Shown here: piece by piece, positions 10,435-38,879 of the stretch
Layout: each line of letters starts with the position of its first letter
Position numbering within the stretch: the first letter of the stretch is position 1
DNA from: Lepus europaeus
Taxonomy: Eukaryota; Chordata; Mammalia; Lagomorpha; Leporidae
NCBI RefSeq assembly: GCF_033115175.1
Contig: NC_084839.1
Coordinates: 43,345,467-43,409,466 of the forward strand
Reading direction: 5' to 3'
Length of the DNA: 64,000 nucleotides
The notes under the pieces: generated by a model
The model's input: the letters and a program-made list of their open reading frames with translations, nothing else
What the model was told of the DNA's origin: nothing
Databases searched by the model: none
Translations under genes and position numbers: made by a program

Positions 10435-11049
10435 GGGTAAATTGTAATTTTTTTTTATTGGAAAACAAATATACAACTTGGAATGGATTTGAGGCAAATT
10501 GTGCCATAAGCAGATTTTCTTTAAGTGGCTAAACAAAGTTTAAAAAGCAAGTAACAATAAAAGAAAATGTTTCTGGTACAGGACCAGCAGTACAAAAAAA
10601 TAGTGTACGAGTACCTGGATAATACACCCGTTTTTGCAATAGTGCAACTTTTAAGTACATATTGTTGACTGTCCATAGTCCACGCAGAGTTACAACTCCA
10701 CACTTCAACAACAACATGCTGACAGTTCCTAAAGAAAACTACTTAAAAAAAGGCATAACCCAGATGTTCCCTCATTTGACCAACTCCATCTAAGTTTAGA
10801 TGTGCAGAAGGGCTTAGATATATCCAGAGTAAGCCACATGCAACATGTTACTTGATCAATTTCTAAAATAAGGTTTCAGGACAATGACAGTAAGATAAGG
10901 GAAGAAAACATGGAGGAATGAAGTCCTAATTACTATACATGCATATTTTTTTGACAGTAGGGGGAAACCTTTTACAGATAAGTTACAAACAAAGAAAAGG
11001 CAAATAAACAATTTTGTACAAGAAATTTAACACATTCTGTACAATGTCT

Positions 11050-11078
<29 letters not shown>
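10435..11078 (-). CDS. CALM2: CALM2 exon 6 (last 29 coding nt plus 3' UTR)
   Basis: After acceptor TTTTTCAG the exon encodes EFVQMMTAK (the first codon is completed from exon 5) and stops with TGA at 11052-11050. A 3' UTR of about 600 nt follows, AT-rich and free of C repeats, ending near the AATAAA at 10459-10454. The cleavage position of about 10435 is estimated from the distance to that signal. Confidence 0.9.
10454..10459 (-). terminator. CALM2 poly(A) signal AATAAA
   Basis: On the minus strand the sequence is TTTTCCAATAAAAA, preceded by CAAGTTGTATATTTG, which is the end of the CALM2 3' UTR as I recall it from human. A second AATAAA lies further downstream at 10380-10375. Confidence 0.85.
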
Positions 11079-27941
<16,863 letters not shown>

Positions 27942-27944
<3 letters not shown>

Positions 27945-28003
27945 GCTGCAAGCGCTACCGGTTCCCGAGACGCGTCCACACAACCACTCAGCTCGCTCGC
28001 CCC
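27942..28003 (-). CDS. CALM2: CALM2 exon 1 (5' UTR plus ATG)
   Basis: The initiator ATG occupies 27944-27942 and is followed at once by a strong donor, GTGAGTGCG. The 5' UTR immediately upstream, with GTAGCGCTTGCAGCATG next to the start, matches human CALM2 as I recall it. Transcription probably begins near 27998-28003. That outer boundary is an estimate from the remembered human mRNA and is not visible as a motif. Confidence 0.85.
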
Positions 28004-28814
28004 ACACGGACTAATTCTCCTCCTCCGCCCCCAGCGCCTCATAAACACCTCCCTCCGCCGGATCCCTCCGCCGCAGCCCAGATAACGGAACATCGCGAAC
28101 GAGTCCCGGCCCACCCCACCCCCCCAGACTCTCCTCGAGACCCTGGGAGTCAGAGTTACTTGGTCAACAAGGCAAAAGATAAAGGGAAAGGGGGATACTG
28201 ATGACGTAACTGGGTTTCACTCCCCAGCGGGCCGTTAAAACGCCGGTGGAGCCACGCCTGAGGGGCGCTACTTTGCGGCGCGGAGGAGCACCGTGCTGGC
28301 GACGCGTGTGCGAGGGCCATCGAGCCGGCCTCTGATTGGCTGGTTCGTACCTGCAATGCGTCACTCGGCCTCGCAGCCGCCGCCGGGACGCGGTGCGGGT
28401 TGTGCCGTTGCTGCACGGGCCGCGCTGTCCTGGCAACTGCGCCAGGCGGCAGAGTCGCGTGCTTTGCGCTTGGCTGGGGAACCTTGCTCCTCCGCCCATC
28501 CTGCCCCGCCGCCCTCGCGCACACGGCTTGCCGGTCGCCGTTGAGGGGTGGACGAGAACACTTTAAGCCGAGAATGAAGCGCCCTGGGTTTGGCTTCTCG
28601 GCCCAGTGTGTCAGCCTCGTGGCGGCCACATTTTCCATTTCACTTCCTCACAAAAACCCGTGGAATCTGGGTGAGGGCGGATGCTGCCGCTGACAGGTTC
28701 ATCTGAAGGGGGCTTCGTTGTCACTCCCCCCTGCCTTCCCTGCCCACGGTGATTTGTCAGAGAAAACAAAAAAGCCTCAGGACCGGAGACTGTGGGGCCG
28801 GTGCCTGACACTGA

Positions 28815-29030
28815 GGAGGAGTTGGGCCTGGCGTCAGACCTGGATATGAGTCTCGGCTGGGTCGCTCGCAGATGTATGACCTTGGATTAGTCCATCTTCA
28901 GCCTCGCTTGTAAAATGGAGGCAGTACTACCTGTCTGGTACGAATACTGCAATAATTAGAATTATGCCAAAATTATAGTTAATCTAAAATAAAATGTCTG
29001 TGGCGCAGAGTAGGCCCCTAACAAGGAGTC
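28815..29030 (+). mobile_element. MIR, plus, next to the CALM2 promoter island
   Basis: GTATGACCTTGGATTAGTCC, TAAAATGGAGGCAGTACTAC and CGCAGAGTAGGCCCCTAA follow the MIR core and 3' end. Confidence 0.8.
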
Positions 29031-29720
29031 ACTTCCTGTTCATAACCAAATCTGTTCGGGTTTTCTAACCTCTCAGATTTAAATGGATTTTTTTTTTAAA
29101 CCACGAAAGCTCCTTGGTTCCACCCAAAATAAGCAAGAATGTGTATAGCCTAGGGTATTTAGCAAGCAGTGAGCGCCTGCTGTGTGCACTCCATTTGAAA
29201 ATAATGCAGTTGTTACTATAGAAGGGGCTTGTAAGCTCAGAGGAGAGGACTTTCGCTCCGCTGAAAGGTTTCAAGGCGCCTTCCTGGAGAAGAGGACTCC
29301 TAAACTAAGGCTGACATAAGTGGGCAAGAAGGCAGAGAGGAAGGAAGCAAATTCTAGGTAAAGGAAATAGTAGGAAAGGCCCAGAGGCGCGCTTCCGCAC
29401 GGCAGGATGGAGGCGCTGCTGGTGGCTGAATGATACTAGAACCCCACGAAGATAGCCAGCTAAATGCTAGGGAGTTAGTGAGGAACTGGGGTTTCACAGC
29501 CCAGAGTGTAGATCCTCAAGAAGGTTCTTGGCAGAATCAGCCCAGAAAGAATTGCCTTGGATCATGTCAGCACCTTAGAACTTCCAGAAAAAAGCACGGG
29601 TGGGTAGAGCTTGAACCTAGTGAATGGCATTTTTAGCAAGCCATAGTGAAATCTTGCCTACTACTGATAAGACTTCCTGCAGGACATCCTCCTGCTTAAC
29701 AAGCCCATTTCTGATGCTCT

Positions 29721-30026
29721 TTTTAAAAATTATTTATTTAGTTATTTATTTGAGAGAGAGAGAGAGAGATGTTCCAATCCACCAGTTCCCCAAATAGCTG
29801 CAAAAGCCTGGGCTAGGCCAGACCAAAGCCAGGAGCCAGAACCTTCCTCCGTGTCTCTGATGTGGGTGCAGGGGCCCAAGGACTAGGGCCATCTTCCGCT
29901 GCTTTCCCAGGCGCATTAGTGGGGAGCTGGGTTGGAAGTGGAGCAGCGGGGACTCAAACTGGCGCCTATATGGGATAACGGCATTGCAGGCGGCAGCTTT
30001 ACCCACTAAGCCACAATGCTGGCCCC
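29721..30026 (-). mobile_element. CSINE, minus, with target-site duplication
   Basis: TCTGATGCTCT is repeated at 29710-29720 and 30027-30037. The copy ends CCACAATGCTGGCCCC. Confidence 0.93.
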
Positions 30027-30039
30027 TCTGATGCTCTCT

Positions 30040-32130
30040 AACAGCCATCTGCACCCACTTGGAAAGCTTCCGTGGAATTTAACCTCCCTTCGCCAAGTTA
30101 GACATTGTCTCACACCATCAAAAGTATTTTCTTTGCTAGGCCAGAGTTGGGTCCTCTTTCTTTCTGTTGTGCAAACCAGGCATTAAGTGTTCCTCCAGCT
30201 CGCATTTGCAACCCTGTGATCTTCCTTCCAGATGAATGACCGTGCAAAGAAAGCTGGGGACCCTGTGCTTCTATTGTCCTTGCCACTGTGATGGAAGGAT
30301 GGTGGGGGAAAGGAGAGTTAATTATCTTTCTCCTGCAAATGAAATACCATTAGGCAGAATGTTACTTAAAAGTGGGCATCTCTCCAGAATCTGAGCTGAA
30401 ATGGAGCCCCAAGGCCAACCATTCCATTACTCTGCATTCTGGCAGCTTCCAAATCTTTCCAAGGTATTCTTCAGAAATTTGTCTCTGATTTCCCCTGAGA
30501 TCCTCAGACACAAGAGCCACCAGCGATCTTTTCTTTCAGCTTAGTCACTAAAAATATTCTCTTTTTACACAGTACCACATCAGTATGCAGTGATTTTACA
30601 TACGAAATTTTTAATGATGGAAAATTGGATGACAAAATGAATAATCACCTCCTCTAGCAAATGAATTTTTAAAAGGATTGATTCATAACATATAACAAGT
30701 GCGAGCTTAGGTATAATATGCAGGTATATGCTTAGAAATGTATGTTTTGAATCTAGGAGCTTTTTAAACAAGTGTTTAGGAATAAGGTATGTTTGTAACA
30801 GAGGATACAGAAAAGTTCTTCCAGGGTTCTTAGGCTGAATTTCGGTAAAGGTATCTCTTGCAGAACTTTTCTTGCTGACCTCTCCAAGAAGAGAAAGAAA
30901 ATGAGAAATAAAGAAAAAAAAATCAAGAGCTACATTTAAAGCCATTGTGGTTTCTGCGTATTTGAGACTGTTCCAAGTCAATTTATTTATAGAGCATTTG
31001 TCTTCTACAACATGACACACAAAGCTGCCTGACCATGGGAGTTGCCAGTTTTTGAAGCAAAGTCGGTGGTGACCATCACGTCAAGGCCTAGGCCATGGCT
31101 GGGTGGCTGTTCTTCCCTCACCACTAGTAAGCGCCCACAGTGTTCTGCCCTTGCTCATTTCGGGAAAATGAGAATACACTTCCTTTCCAGGCCTCTTCCT
31201 CCAGTCGTAGAGCAGAGACAGCACAGCCCTGTCCTATGTAGCTGCTCTCTTCCAGCCAGCTATGCTAACAAATGAGGGCAGAGACACAGCCATGGTTTTG
31301 ATTTTAGGGCCCATGTGTTTCTCAATGGGTGAAAGAAACAACGTTCAAAGCCATTTATCATCAGATGAATCACCTTGTCCTGTGTGCATCTAGAACATGT
31401 ACTGGTTATGTACCAACCTTGAGAGAATTGAGAAAATAATGCTGAAGTCATTTTCTTGTTCTACGGTTCAGATAAAGAGCTATGGTTAAGAAAGTTAAAC
31501 TATTCTTCCTCTCGGATTATGGGACAGAACAGAGTTGAGCCAGGAATTCAGTCAGGTCAAGAGTTCTCCATCGCATTCTCAGTCCTGTGAGGGTTGATGA
31601 CTACAGGGAAAGACCTGAATCCTCCAGATATCTTGGATGGGTTTATGTCTACATACACACGGGGGAAGTTGAGGGCTGTTAGACTGGATATTGGTATGCT
31701 GCCTCTCATTTATTTACTCATCAAAAAAAAAAAAAATGGAGATGACAGTTTAGGGCTAGCAACCACCTGGATTTGCCTAGAATGGGTGGGCTTCCTGAGA
31801 AGTTGGACTTTGAGTGCTAAATCTAGACAGTTCCAGGCAAACTAAGATGGTTGGCCATCCTGGAAACCACGATCACTAATTCATTCAGTAAACACTAGCA
31901 GTCTGTTATGTGCTATGAATGTGCTGAGCAAAACTTAATGAGCAAAGGAAAGACATCCTAGAGAATATGACCCATGGGAGTTTGCACAGAGATGGGGAAA
32001 GAGGTTGAGGGTGTTTGAGGAGCGGAAAGAAACCCAAAGGCACAGCAACATTTGTATCACCACCTCCATCATCAGCTTCACCACATTTGCAGCCATTGGT
32101 GATTGGGCACTTACCATATGTTGTCATATA
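30040..32130. other. Intergenic single-copy DNA
   Basis: About 2 kb upstream of CALM2 contains no C repeat and no supported exon. It includes a short A run at 31723-31736. Confidence 0.45.
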
Positions 32131-32320
32131 ATTGACTATTCCATTCTTCTTGACCCTCCCTTCCCTCTTGGCTTCTGGAACATCTCTCTGCTAATACTTC
32201 TACCTCTCAGTTTCTTTACAGGGTCATGTGCTGGCTTCTTTGCCCTTTGCCTAAATGATGGCATTCTTCCAGGTTTAGGCCATTGCTCTCTGGTGACTTT
32301 CAACACCTGACCTGGGCACT
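32130..32320 (+). mobile_element. Possible L2 LINE fragment, plus
   Basis: A pyrimidine-rich stretch with CTACCTCTCAGTTTCTTTAC and CCATTGCTCTCTGGTGAC is reminiscent of internal L2 sequence. The match is weak. Confidence 0.35.
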
Positions 32321-33079
32321 CTGCCCACTCCCACAGCATCGGCTCTGTACTTATGACCCCATATCAGGATGGTTAGCCTTCTGCTCAGTATTTTCAGCAG
32401 CTCAGGGCTTCCCTGATGTTTGTGGGCCCAGTCAAGAGTACAAATAGAGGCTTACATAGTATATGCTAAAGATATAAATCAAGTTAATAAACATATAAAA
32501 TATGTTTTGCCCTTTTACCTTAACAAATACTTTCATGGAGACCTGGAAAGCCATGGTGAAGTTTAAAATTTCAGATTCCCACTTCAGATCATGGAAATGT
32601 AAGGATGTCATCCTCCAACCCATAGGACACCTGTTTCTTGTCTCACCCCCAATTCCATCACACACTGCAAAGGCACTCACATTCACATATGTGGACACCC
32701 TGTCCTATAACCAAACTACATTAACACCCCCCCAAGTAGCTGCCCCTCGGGCACCTCTCAGGCCCAGGGGGTGTGCACCCCAAAGAAGCAGGATGCTCTC
32801 TGGAGAGTAGACCTGGGCAAGTATCATCCCCAGGGTCTGGAAGTAGGCTCGAGGCTATTTGAGCCAGGAATTCTGTGACCCTGGGAGCTGCGATCCATCT
32901 AGAAGGGGTGAGGAGTGTGGGCTCTGGGTGAGGAAGTCCTCTTGGCCCTATGTGGGATACATCTGGAGGAAGGCTAGGGCAGGACCCTCTAAAGGAAAGT
33001 GCAGGCCAGCCTGCTTTTCTTGTCCAGGTCTATAGTCAATAATGAAAATGCTTCTAGAAACTCCTGTTGGAGACCCTCA

Positions 33080-33565
33080 GGTCCTAAAACTCACATCCAA
33101 AACTGAACTCATCATTTTTTCACCCAGATCTCTTCCCTTTCCTGATCTCACCAAAAAGCATCCCCCTCACCCCATCACCCAAGTCTTGCCCTAGGAATCT
33201 AGATGTGCTTCTGGCTCTTTCCTGCTTCTGTCTTTTCTGGGGTTACTCCCCTGCCTGCAGCACCCTTTCTCCCTTTGCACTGCCTGCCGAACATCTGCTC
33301 ATAGCTGGCCCAAGCATCACAGCCCCTACATTGTCTCCCTAATTCTACCAGTTTTTCCACTCTTGGCCCAAAGGGAAATAATCACATTGCTCACAATATC
33401 CTTAAACACTTTTTGGCATTATTTCCTTACTGGTTTGTTGCCCCAACTAGACTGCATTCATTAAGGAACCTTAATTATGTTTGTTCATCTCACTGCCTTG
33501 CATGACACTGGGATACAGTGGATGCTCAGTAAGTTTTGTTCAACGAATAGGTGGATGAATGAACA
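33080..33565 (+). mobile_element. L2 LINE 3' fragment, plus
   Basis: ACATCCAAAACTGAACTCAT, CCCAACTAGACTGCATTC, GACACTGGGATACAGTGGAT and GCTCAGTAAGTTTTGTTCAA occur in the order of the L2 3' end, with deletions between them. Confidence 0.65.
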
Positions 33566-33674
33566 AAGATATCATTTTGTGCATGCCTTTTTTTTTTTCA
33601 TGGCTTTTTAACAAATACTCAGAAGATTTTTACAAAGTTTGAGTTGTCTTATACACAATGAAAATTACGGTAAG

Positions 33675-33965
33675 CATTTGGTGCATCTGTTAAGGTGTTT
33701 CTTGGTACATCTGAATCCTATTAAAAAAAGTGCCTATGTTTGAGTCCTGGCTCTGCTTCTGACTCCAGCTTCCTGCTAATGCACACCCTAGGAGACAGCA
33801 AGTGATGGCTCAAGTACTTGAGTCCCTGTCACACACATGGGAGACCCAGATTGAGTTCTTTGCTTCTAGCTTCAGTCTAGTCCAGCCCCAGCAGTTGCAG
33901 GCATTTGGGGAATAAACTACCAGATGGGAGATCTCTGTCTCTCTGCTTTTCAAGTAAAACAAAAA
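33675..33965 (+). mobile_element. Old CSINE, plus
   Basis: CATTTGGTGCATCTGTTAAG, GAGACAGCAAGTGATGGCTC and TTTTCAAGTAAAACAAA mark a diverged copy. Confidence 0.8.
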
Positions 33966-34344
33966 TAATTTTTTTAATAAATGAAAATAATTTTCTCAAA
34001 GAAAGTAGCCAGAGCAATTATAATCTTCTTATATGTTATTCAAATCAATTTGAAAGTGCTAAATATGTACTTATTCAAATATAGTTTTAATCTTCTTTGA
34101 GTTCTTTATGTGATTGTGCAATGCTTGTTTACACAATTTTTAAACTGTATTTTTTTCCTCATTTAGAGAATTTATGATGCAGGCTGCATTAGCTTCATGA
34201 AATTAATAATCAAAGCAATTAACTACCAGATAATTAACCTGAAAAAAAATTGTGCTTTCGCTCTGAACAGTTTCAGAGAAAAGAGGTGATTGATGTTTTT
34301 GGTGTATTGTTGGCAACATGGAAGACTACATGGAGGTGTCAATT

Positions 34345-34671
34345 AAAAAAAAAAGATTTATTTATTTGTTTATTTGAAAGGCAGAGTTACAGAGAGGCAG
34401 AGACACAGAGAGAGAGACAGGTCCTCTACCCGCTGGTTCACTCCCCAAATGGTCACAACTGCCAGAGCTGGGCAGGTCCAAAGTTAGGATCCAGGAGCTT
34501 CTTCTGGGTCTTACACTTCTGGGTGGCACCATGGCCATCCCCTGCTGCTTTCCCAGGCACTTTAGCAGGGAGCTGTATCAGAAGTGGAGCAGCCAGGACT
34601 GGAACCAGCACCTATATGGGATCCAGCACCACAGGCAGTGGCTTTACACTACACATCACAGCACTGGCCCC
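34345..34671 (-). mobile_element. CSINE, minus (first of three in tandem)
   Basis: It runs from AAAAGATTTATTTATTTG to CATCACAGCACTGGCCCC. Confidence 0.92.
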
Positions 34672-34680
34672 AACAAATTA

Positions 34681-35033
34681 TTTTTTTATAAGCTTTTTAT
34701 TTTTTAATTTTTAAAATTTATTTGACAGGTAGAGTTATATATAGAGAGACAGATAGGCAGTCAGAGAGAAAGGTCTTCCTTCCATTGGTTCACCCTCCAA
34801 ATGGCCGCTACAGCCGGCGCGCTGTGCTGATCCGAAGCCAGGAGCCAGGTGCTTCTCCTGGTCTCCCATGCGGGTGCAGGGCCCAAGCACTTGGGCCATC
34901 CTCCACTGCATTCCCGGGCCACAGCAGAGAGCTGGACTGGAAGAGGAGCAGTGGGGACTAGAACCTGGTGCCCATATGGGATGCAGGCACCACAGGCAGA
35001 GGATTAGCCAAATGAGCCATGGCGCCAGGCCCT
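34681..35033 (-). mobile_element. Young CSINE, minus (second of three)
   Basis: It has TTTGACAGGTAGAGTTATAT, GCCGGCGCGCTGTGCTGATC and the end GAGCCATGGCGCCAGGCCC, which mark the CTAATCC subfamily. Confidence 0.92.
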
Positions 35034-35040
35034 CAGATTA

Positions 35041-35352
35041 TTTTTTTTTTTAAGATTTATTTATTTGAAAGGCAAAATTAGGGAAGGAGAGGGAGAGAGA
35101 GAGATCTTTCATCTGCTGGTTCACTCTCCAAATAGTGCAACAGTGAGGGCTGGGCCAGGTCAAAGCCAGGAGCCAGGAGCTACATCTGAGTTTCCCATGT
35201 GGGTACAGATGTGCAAGTACTTAAGCCATCTTCTACTGCTTTTCCAGGTGCATTAGGAGAGAGCAGGATTGGAAATGGAGCAGCCAGGACTGGAACTGGC
35301 ACCCTGGCATCACAGGTGGCAGCTTAACCCACTATGCTACAATGCTGGTCCC
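35041..35352 (-). mobile_element. CSINE, minus (third of three)
   Basis: It runs from a T run and AAGATTTATTTATTTGAAAG to CTACAATGCTGGTCCC. Confidence 0.9.
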
Positions 35353-36023
35353 AGAGATGTAAAATTTTTGCAAAAACACCTCAACTTTTAACTTCATTTT
35401 TTTTTTGTTTTTTTTTTTAGTATCTTCTTGGTAAGCCTGACAACTAAAAATTGGGACACCCATTCTCAAACATGGAAAGGTGGCATTGTTGGGGACTGAT
35501 CTCTCCTATGGCTTTCTGTTCCCATCTAACTAGCAATATTTCTAGGCTCTCCTTATGGAATTTGAGAGCGAATTGTTGTCTCTTCTGAAAGATTTTTAAA
35601 TGCTCTAAGTTACTACCTCCCTACCTTCCTGTTTGCCTTCATTTTCTGTATTTCAGCTTCCTTTATCTGGTGCTCAGGATCACTCTAATATATTTTCCAC
35701 ACTGCTCTTGGAAACCATGCCAGTTTGGATGGTCACCTGCCATTTTGCTCTGTTTTGCATGTACTGGCCCATCTGAAGGGAAACCAGATGCCATTGTAAA
35801 GGCCTATTTTCCACTCTTAATTAAGTAATCTACAGGGCAATGTTATGTCACTGTATAAATATCCCATGGCCCAACAGCTCTCCACCTAGCAATTTTATCA
35901 TTGTTGGTCCTTGTATAAATCATGATTTTTCTATTCTGTAATCTTTTCTATATGTTTTAGCTAGCATTACCTTTCTCTCTTTCTTTCTTTCTTTTTTTTT
36001 TTTTTTTGGTAAAGAAATTTCCT

Positions 36024-36400
36024 GGGACTGGCACTGTGGCATAGTGGGTAAAGCAGCTGCCTGCAGTGCCGGCATCCCATATAGGCACTGGTTTGAGTCC
36101 CAGCTGTTCCACTTCCTATCCAGCTCTCTGCTATGGCCTGGGAAAGCAGTATAAAATGGCTCAAGTCCTTGGGCCTCTGCACCCGTGTGGTGGGAGACCC
36201 AGAAGCAGCTCCTGGCTCCTGGCTTCAGATCGGCTCATCTCCAGCCATTGCGGCCATCTGAGGAGTGAACCAACGGATGGAAGACCTCTCTCTCTCTCTC
36301 TCTCTTGCTCGCTCTCTCCCTCTCTCTCTCTTTCTCCATGCTCTCTCTGCCTCTCTGTAAGCCTGCTTTTCAAATAAATAAATAAATATTTTTTTAAAAA
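36024..36400 (+). mobile_element. CSINE, plus, long CT tract
   Basis: It runs from GGGACTGGCACTGTGGCATAG to AATAAATAAATATTTTTT and carries about 60 bp of CT-rich DNA at 36285-36345. Confidence 0.93.
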
Positions 36401-36539
36401 AGAAAAATAAATCATTTCCTTTCCCTTTTTCTGCTTTTGTGAGCATGAGTATTGGTTGGTGGATTTTTTTTTTCCCAATTTGGTGTATTATAATCAGTGA
36501 CATTCACTTTAGTTTTCAGTGCTAGAGCTGTCCCAAATT

Positions 36540-36701
36540 TGGCTGGTTGAGGTGTTCAGGCCAGCTCCTATGTCCTTTTGACATTTCTCCATCAGTTTTT
36601 GCGTACTTTCTGGCTTTCTGGCACAAAACGTTCCAGACTCACCTTGTACTTTCTCTGCCCAGAACTGGACTCAGCCATTTTGTTCAAGGATTCTCAGATA
36701 C
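36540..36701. mobile_element. Ancient L1-like fragment, interrupted by a CSINE
   Basis: CTTTCTGGCACAAAACGTTCC, GACTCACCTTGTACTTTCTC and GACTCAGCCATTTTG resemble a block known from old L1M elements. Family and orientation are unsure. Matching flank may continue after 36977. Confidence 0.4.
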
Positions 36702-36746
36702 TTTTTTTTTTTTAAATTCTTTTATTTATTTATTTGACAGGTAGAG

Positions 36747-36783
<37 letters not shown>

Positions 36784-36977
36784 TCTTCCTTCCGTTGGTT
36801 CACCCCCCAAATGGCTGCTATGGCCGGAGCTGTACCGGCCTGAAGCCAGGAGCCAGGTGCTTCTCCTGGTCTTCCATGCGGGTACAGGGCCCAAGTACTT
36901 GGGCCATCCTCCACTGACTTCCCGGGCCACAGCAGAGAGCTGGACTGGAAGAGGAGCCCATATGGGAAGCTGGCCCC
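36702..36977 (-). mobile_element. CSINE, minus, internally deleted
   Basis: It starts with a T run and a (GA)n tract at 36752-36780. GAAGAGGAGCCCATATGGG skips the usual block before the end CTGGCCCC. TCTCAGA flanks both ends. Confidence 0.9.
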
Positions 36978-37217
36978 TCTCAGAGACTTTTAATACCTCC
37001 CTTTTTTTTTTTTTTTTATTCTAAACTTCTCAAAACTGATCATTCTTTACTTGTCGTGCCCAGCCTGTCCATAAATACCTCAATGGCTTTCCCATGGCTT
37101 TCAGTTTTCTTCCCAGTGAAGTCTATTCTGGAGACTTGCTCTTTGTGCAAACCCTATGTAGTTCTCAGCATTTCCTTCAGTCCTTTCCCCAAGGTGTCAT
37201 GTATCAAAGTGAACACT

Positions 37218-37545
37218 GGGGCCGGTGCTGTGATGTAGCGGGTAAACCCTCTGCCTGCAGCGCCAGCATCCCATATGGGCCCTGTTTAGAGTCCCTGCTG
37301 CTCCACTTCCCATCCAGCTTCCTGCGAATGCACCTGGGAAAGCAGCAGAAGATGGCCCAAGTCCTTGGGCCCCTGCACTCATGTGGGAGACCTGGAAAAA
37401 GGTCCTGGCTCCTGGCTTCAGATCGGCCCAGTTCTGGCTGTTGTGGCCATTTAGGGAGTGAAGCAGCGAATGGAAGACCTCTGTCTCTGTTTCTTCCTTT
37501 CTCTTTCTGCAGCTCTGCCTCTCAAATAAATAATCTTTAAAAAAG
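37218..37545 (+). mobile_element. CSINE, plus
   Basis: It runs from GGGGCCGGTGCTGTGATGTAG to CAAATAAATAATCTTTAAA. Confidence 0.93.
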
Positions 37546-37649
37546 CAATTCTGTTAACTCTCTAACCCAGCCATAGTAACTCGGTAACCACCATCTCCTA
37601 CCTCTTTCACATTTCTTTTCTCTCCTTATCCTAATAGTAACTAATGTTT

Positions 37650-37850
37650 TTCAAACACTGTATTCATTATATTCCAGATACTATGCTAAGCATTTTACAT
37701 TTAGTATGACAGTTAATCCTCATGGCAAAATTATAGATGGAGTAGCTAAGGCATCAAGGGCTTACATAATTTGCCCAAAGTCGTCAAGCTAGTAGGTCTC
37801 AGATTTCTAATTGATTTCTAGACTTAACCACTGTAGGTTCCTGTCTTGTA
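37650..37850 (-). mobile_element. MIR, minus
   Basis: ACTATGCTAAGCATTTTACA, CAGTTAATCCTCATGGCA and AATTTGCCCAAAGTCGTCAA follow the reverse complement of MIR. Confidence 0.8.
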
Positions 37851-38597
37851 CTTGTATTCATTCTTTCATCTATTAATTGTACAGGCTCTCTATCTCTTTT
37901 TTTTTTTTTTTTTTTTTTGAGAAATTGTACAGGTTCTTGTGCCTAGCAACAAGAGGGGAGAAGAAGAAATGAAAGTCACTGTTTTAACTGGAGATGCAAA
38001 CATCTATAAACTCAAAATAGCTAGAATTCTAGAATTCAAGGAAATATGTATGATATAGGAATCAGGTGTGTGTGTTTAATGTCAATAGACCAAAAACTTT
38101 TTGAAGACAAGATTTAAACCCATGTTTTCTAGGCTAAACGGCTCCTGACAGATAATGGCCACAGTAATCTCTCATCAGAGATTCTAGAGGCTGGGGTTGA
38201 GAAGGTAGCTTTTCCTGCTGAGGCTCAAACTGAAGTTGTAGGGCCATGCCGACTGCAGCTCACACTGAAAGCGTGTTCCCACACCATCTGCAACGAGAGG
38301 AGTTGAGCATCTGCAATATGCTAGGTGCAACGATGGGCACCTGGAAACCACAAAGACAAGGAAGGGGACCAGAACATTCAGTGCGGTGAGAGGGAAAGCC
38401 AGACTGGGGTGTATACAATACCTTATCGTGTGTGTGGTCACAATGGCTGGGTTTTAGGATTATCTAAAGGATCTTGGGAAAGGAAAGGAGCTTCCAATGG
38501 GAAGTAGAAAATAACAAACCCAGGTATTCTGAGAGTTTAAGAATAAGAGAGAAAGTTCGGGCTTTAAAGTCAGTGCCTAAAAGTAGGCCTGACAAGC

Positions 38598-38878
38598 GAG
38601 GGAGTTGTTGCACAGTGGGTCAAGCCTCTGCTTGGGATGCCTGCATCCCCTATCAGAGTGCCTGGTTTGAATCCCAGCTATGGAACTTCAGATCCAGGAC
38701 CTGCTAAAGGGCCTGGAGGTGGCAGATGATGGCCTGAGGACTTTGGTTCCTCCTACATATGTGAAATCTAGATGGAATTCTGGCCTGACCTAGCCCCAAC
38801 TGTTGCTGGTGTTTGGCGAGCGAACCAGCAAAGGGAAGCTGCCTTTCAAATAAGTACATTTAAAAAAAAAAAAAAAAG
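38598..38878 (+). mobile_element. Old CSINE, plus
   Basis: GTTGCACAGTGGGTCAAGCC, GGAGGTGGCAGATGATGGCC and CTTTCAAATAAGTACATTT mark a diverged copy with an A tail. Confidence 0.8.
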
Positions 38879-38879
38879 C

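Noticed and set aside
34250-34961. Frames of 79-154 codons
   Set aside because: They translate the bodies of adjacent CSINE copies; the repeated peptide blocks recur wherever this SINE occurs.
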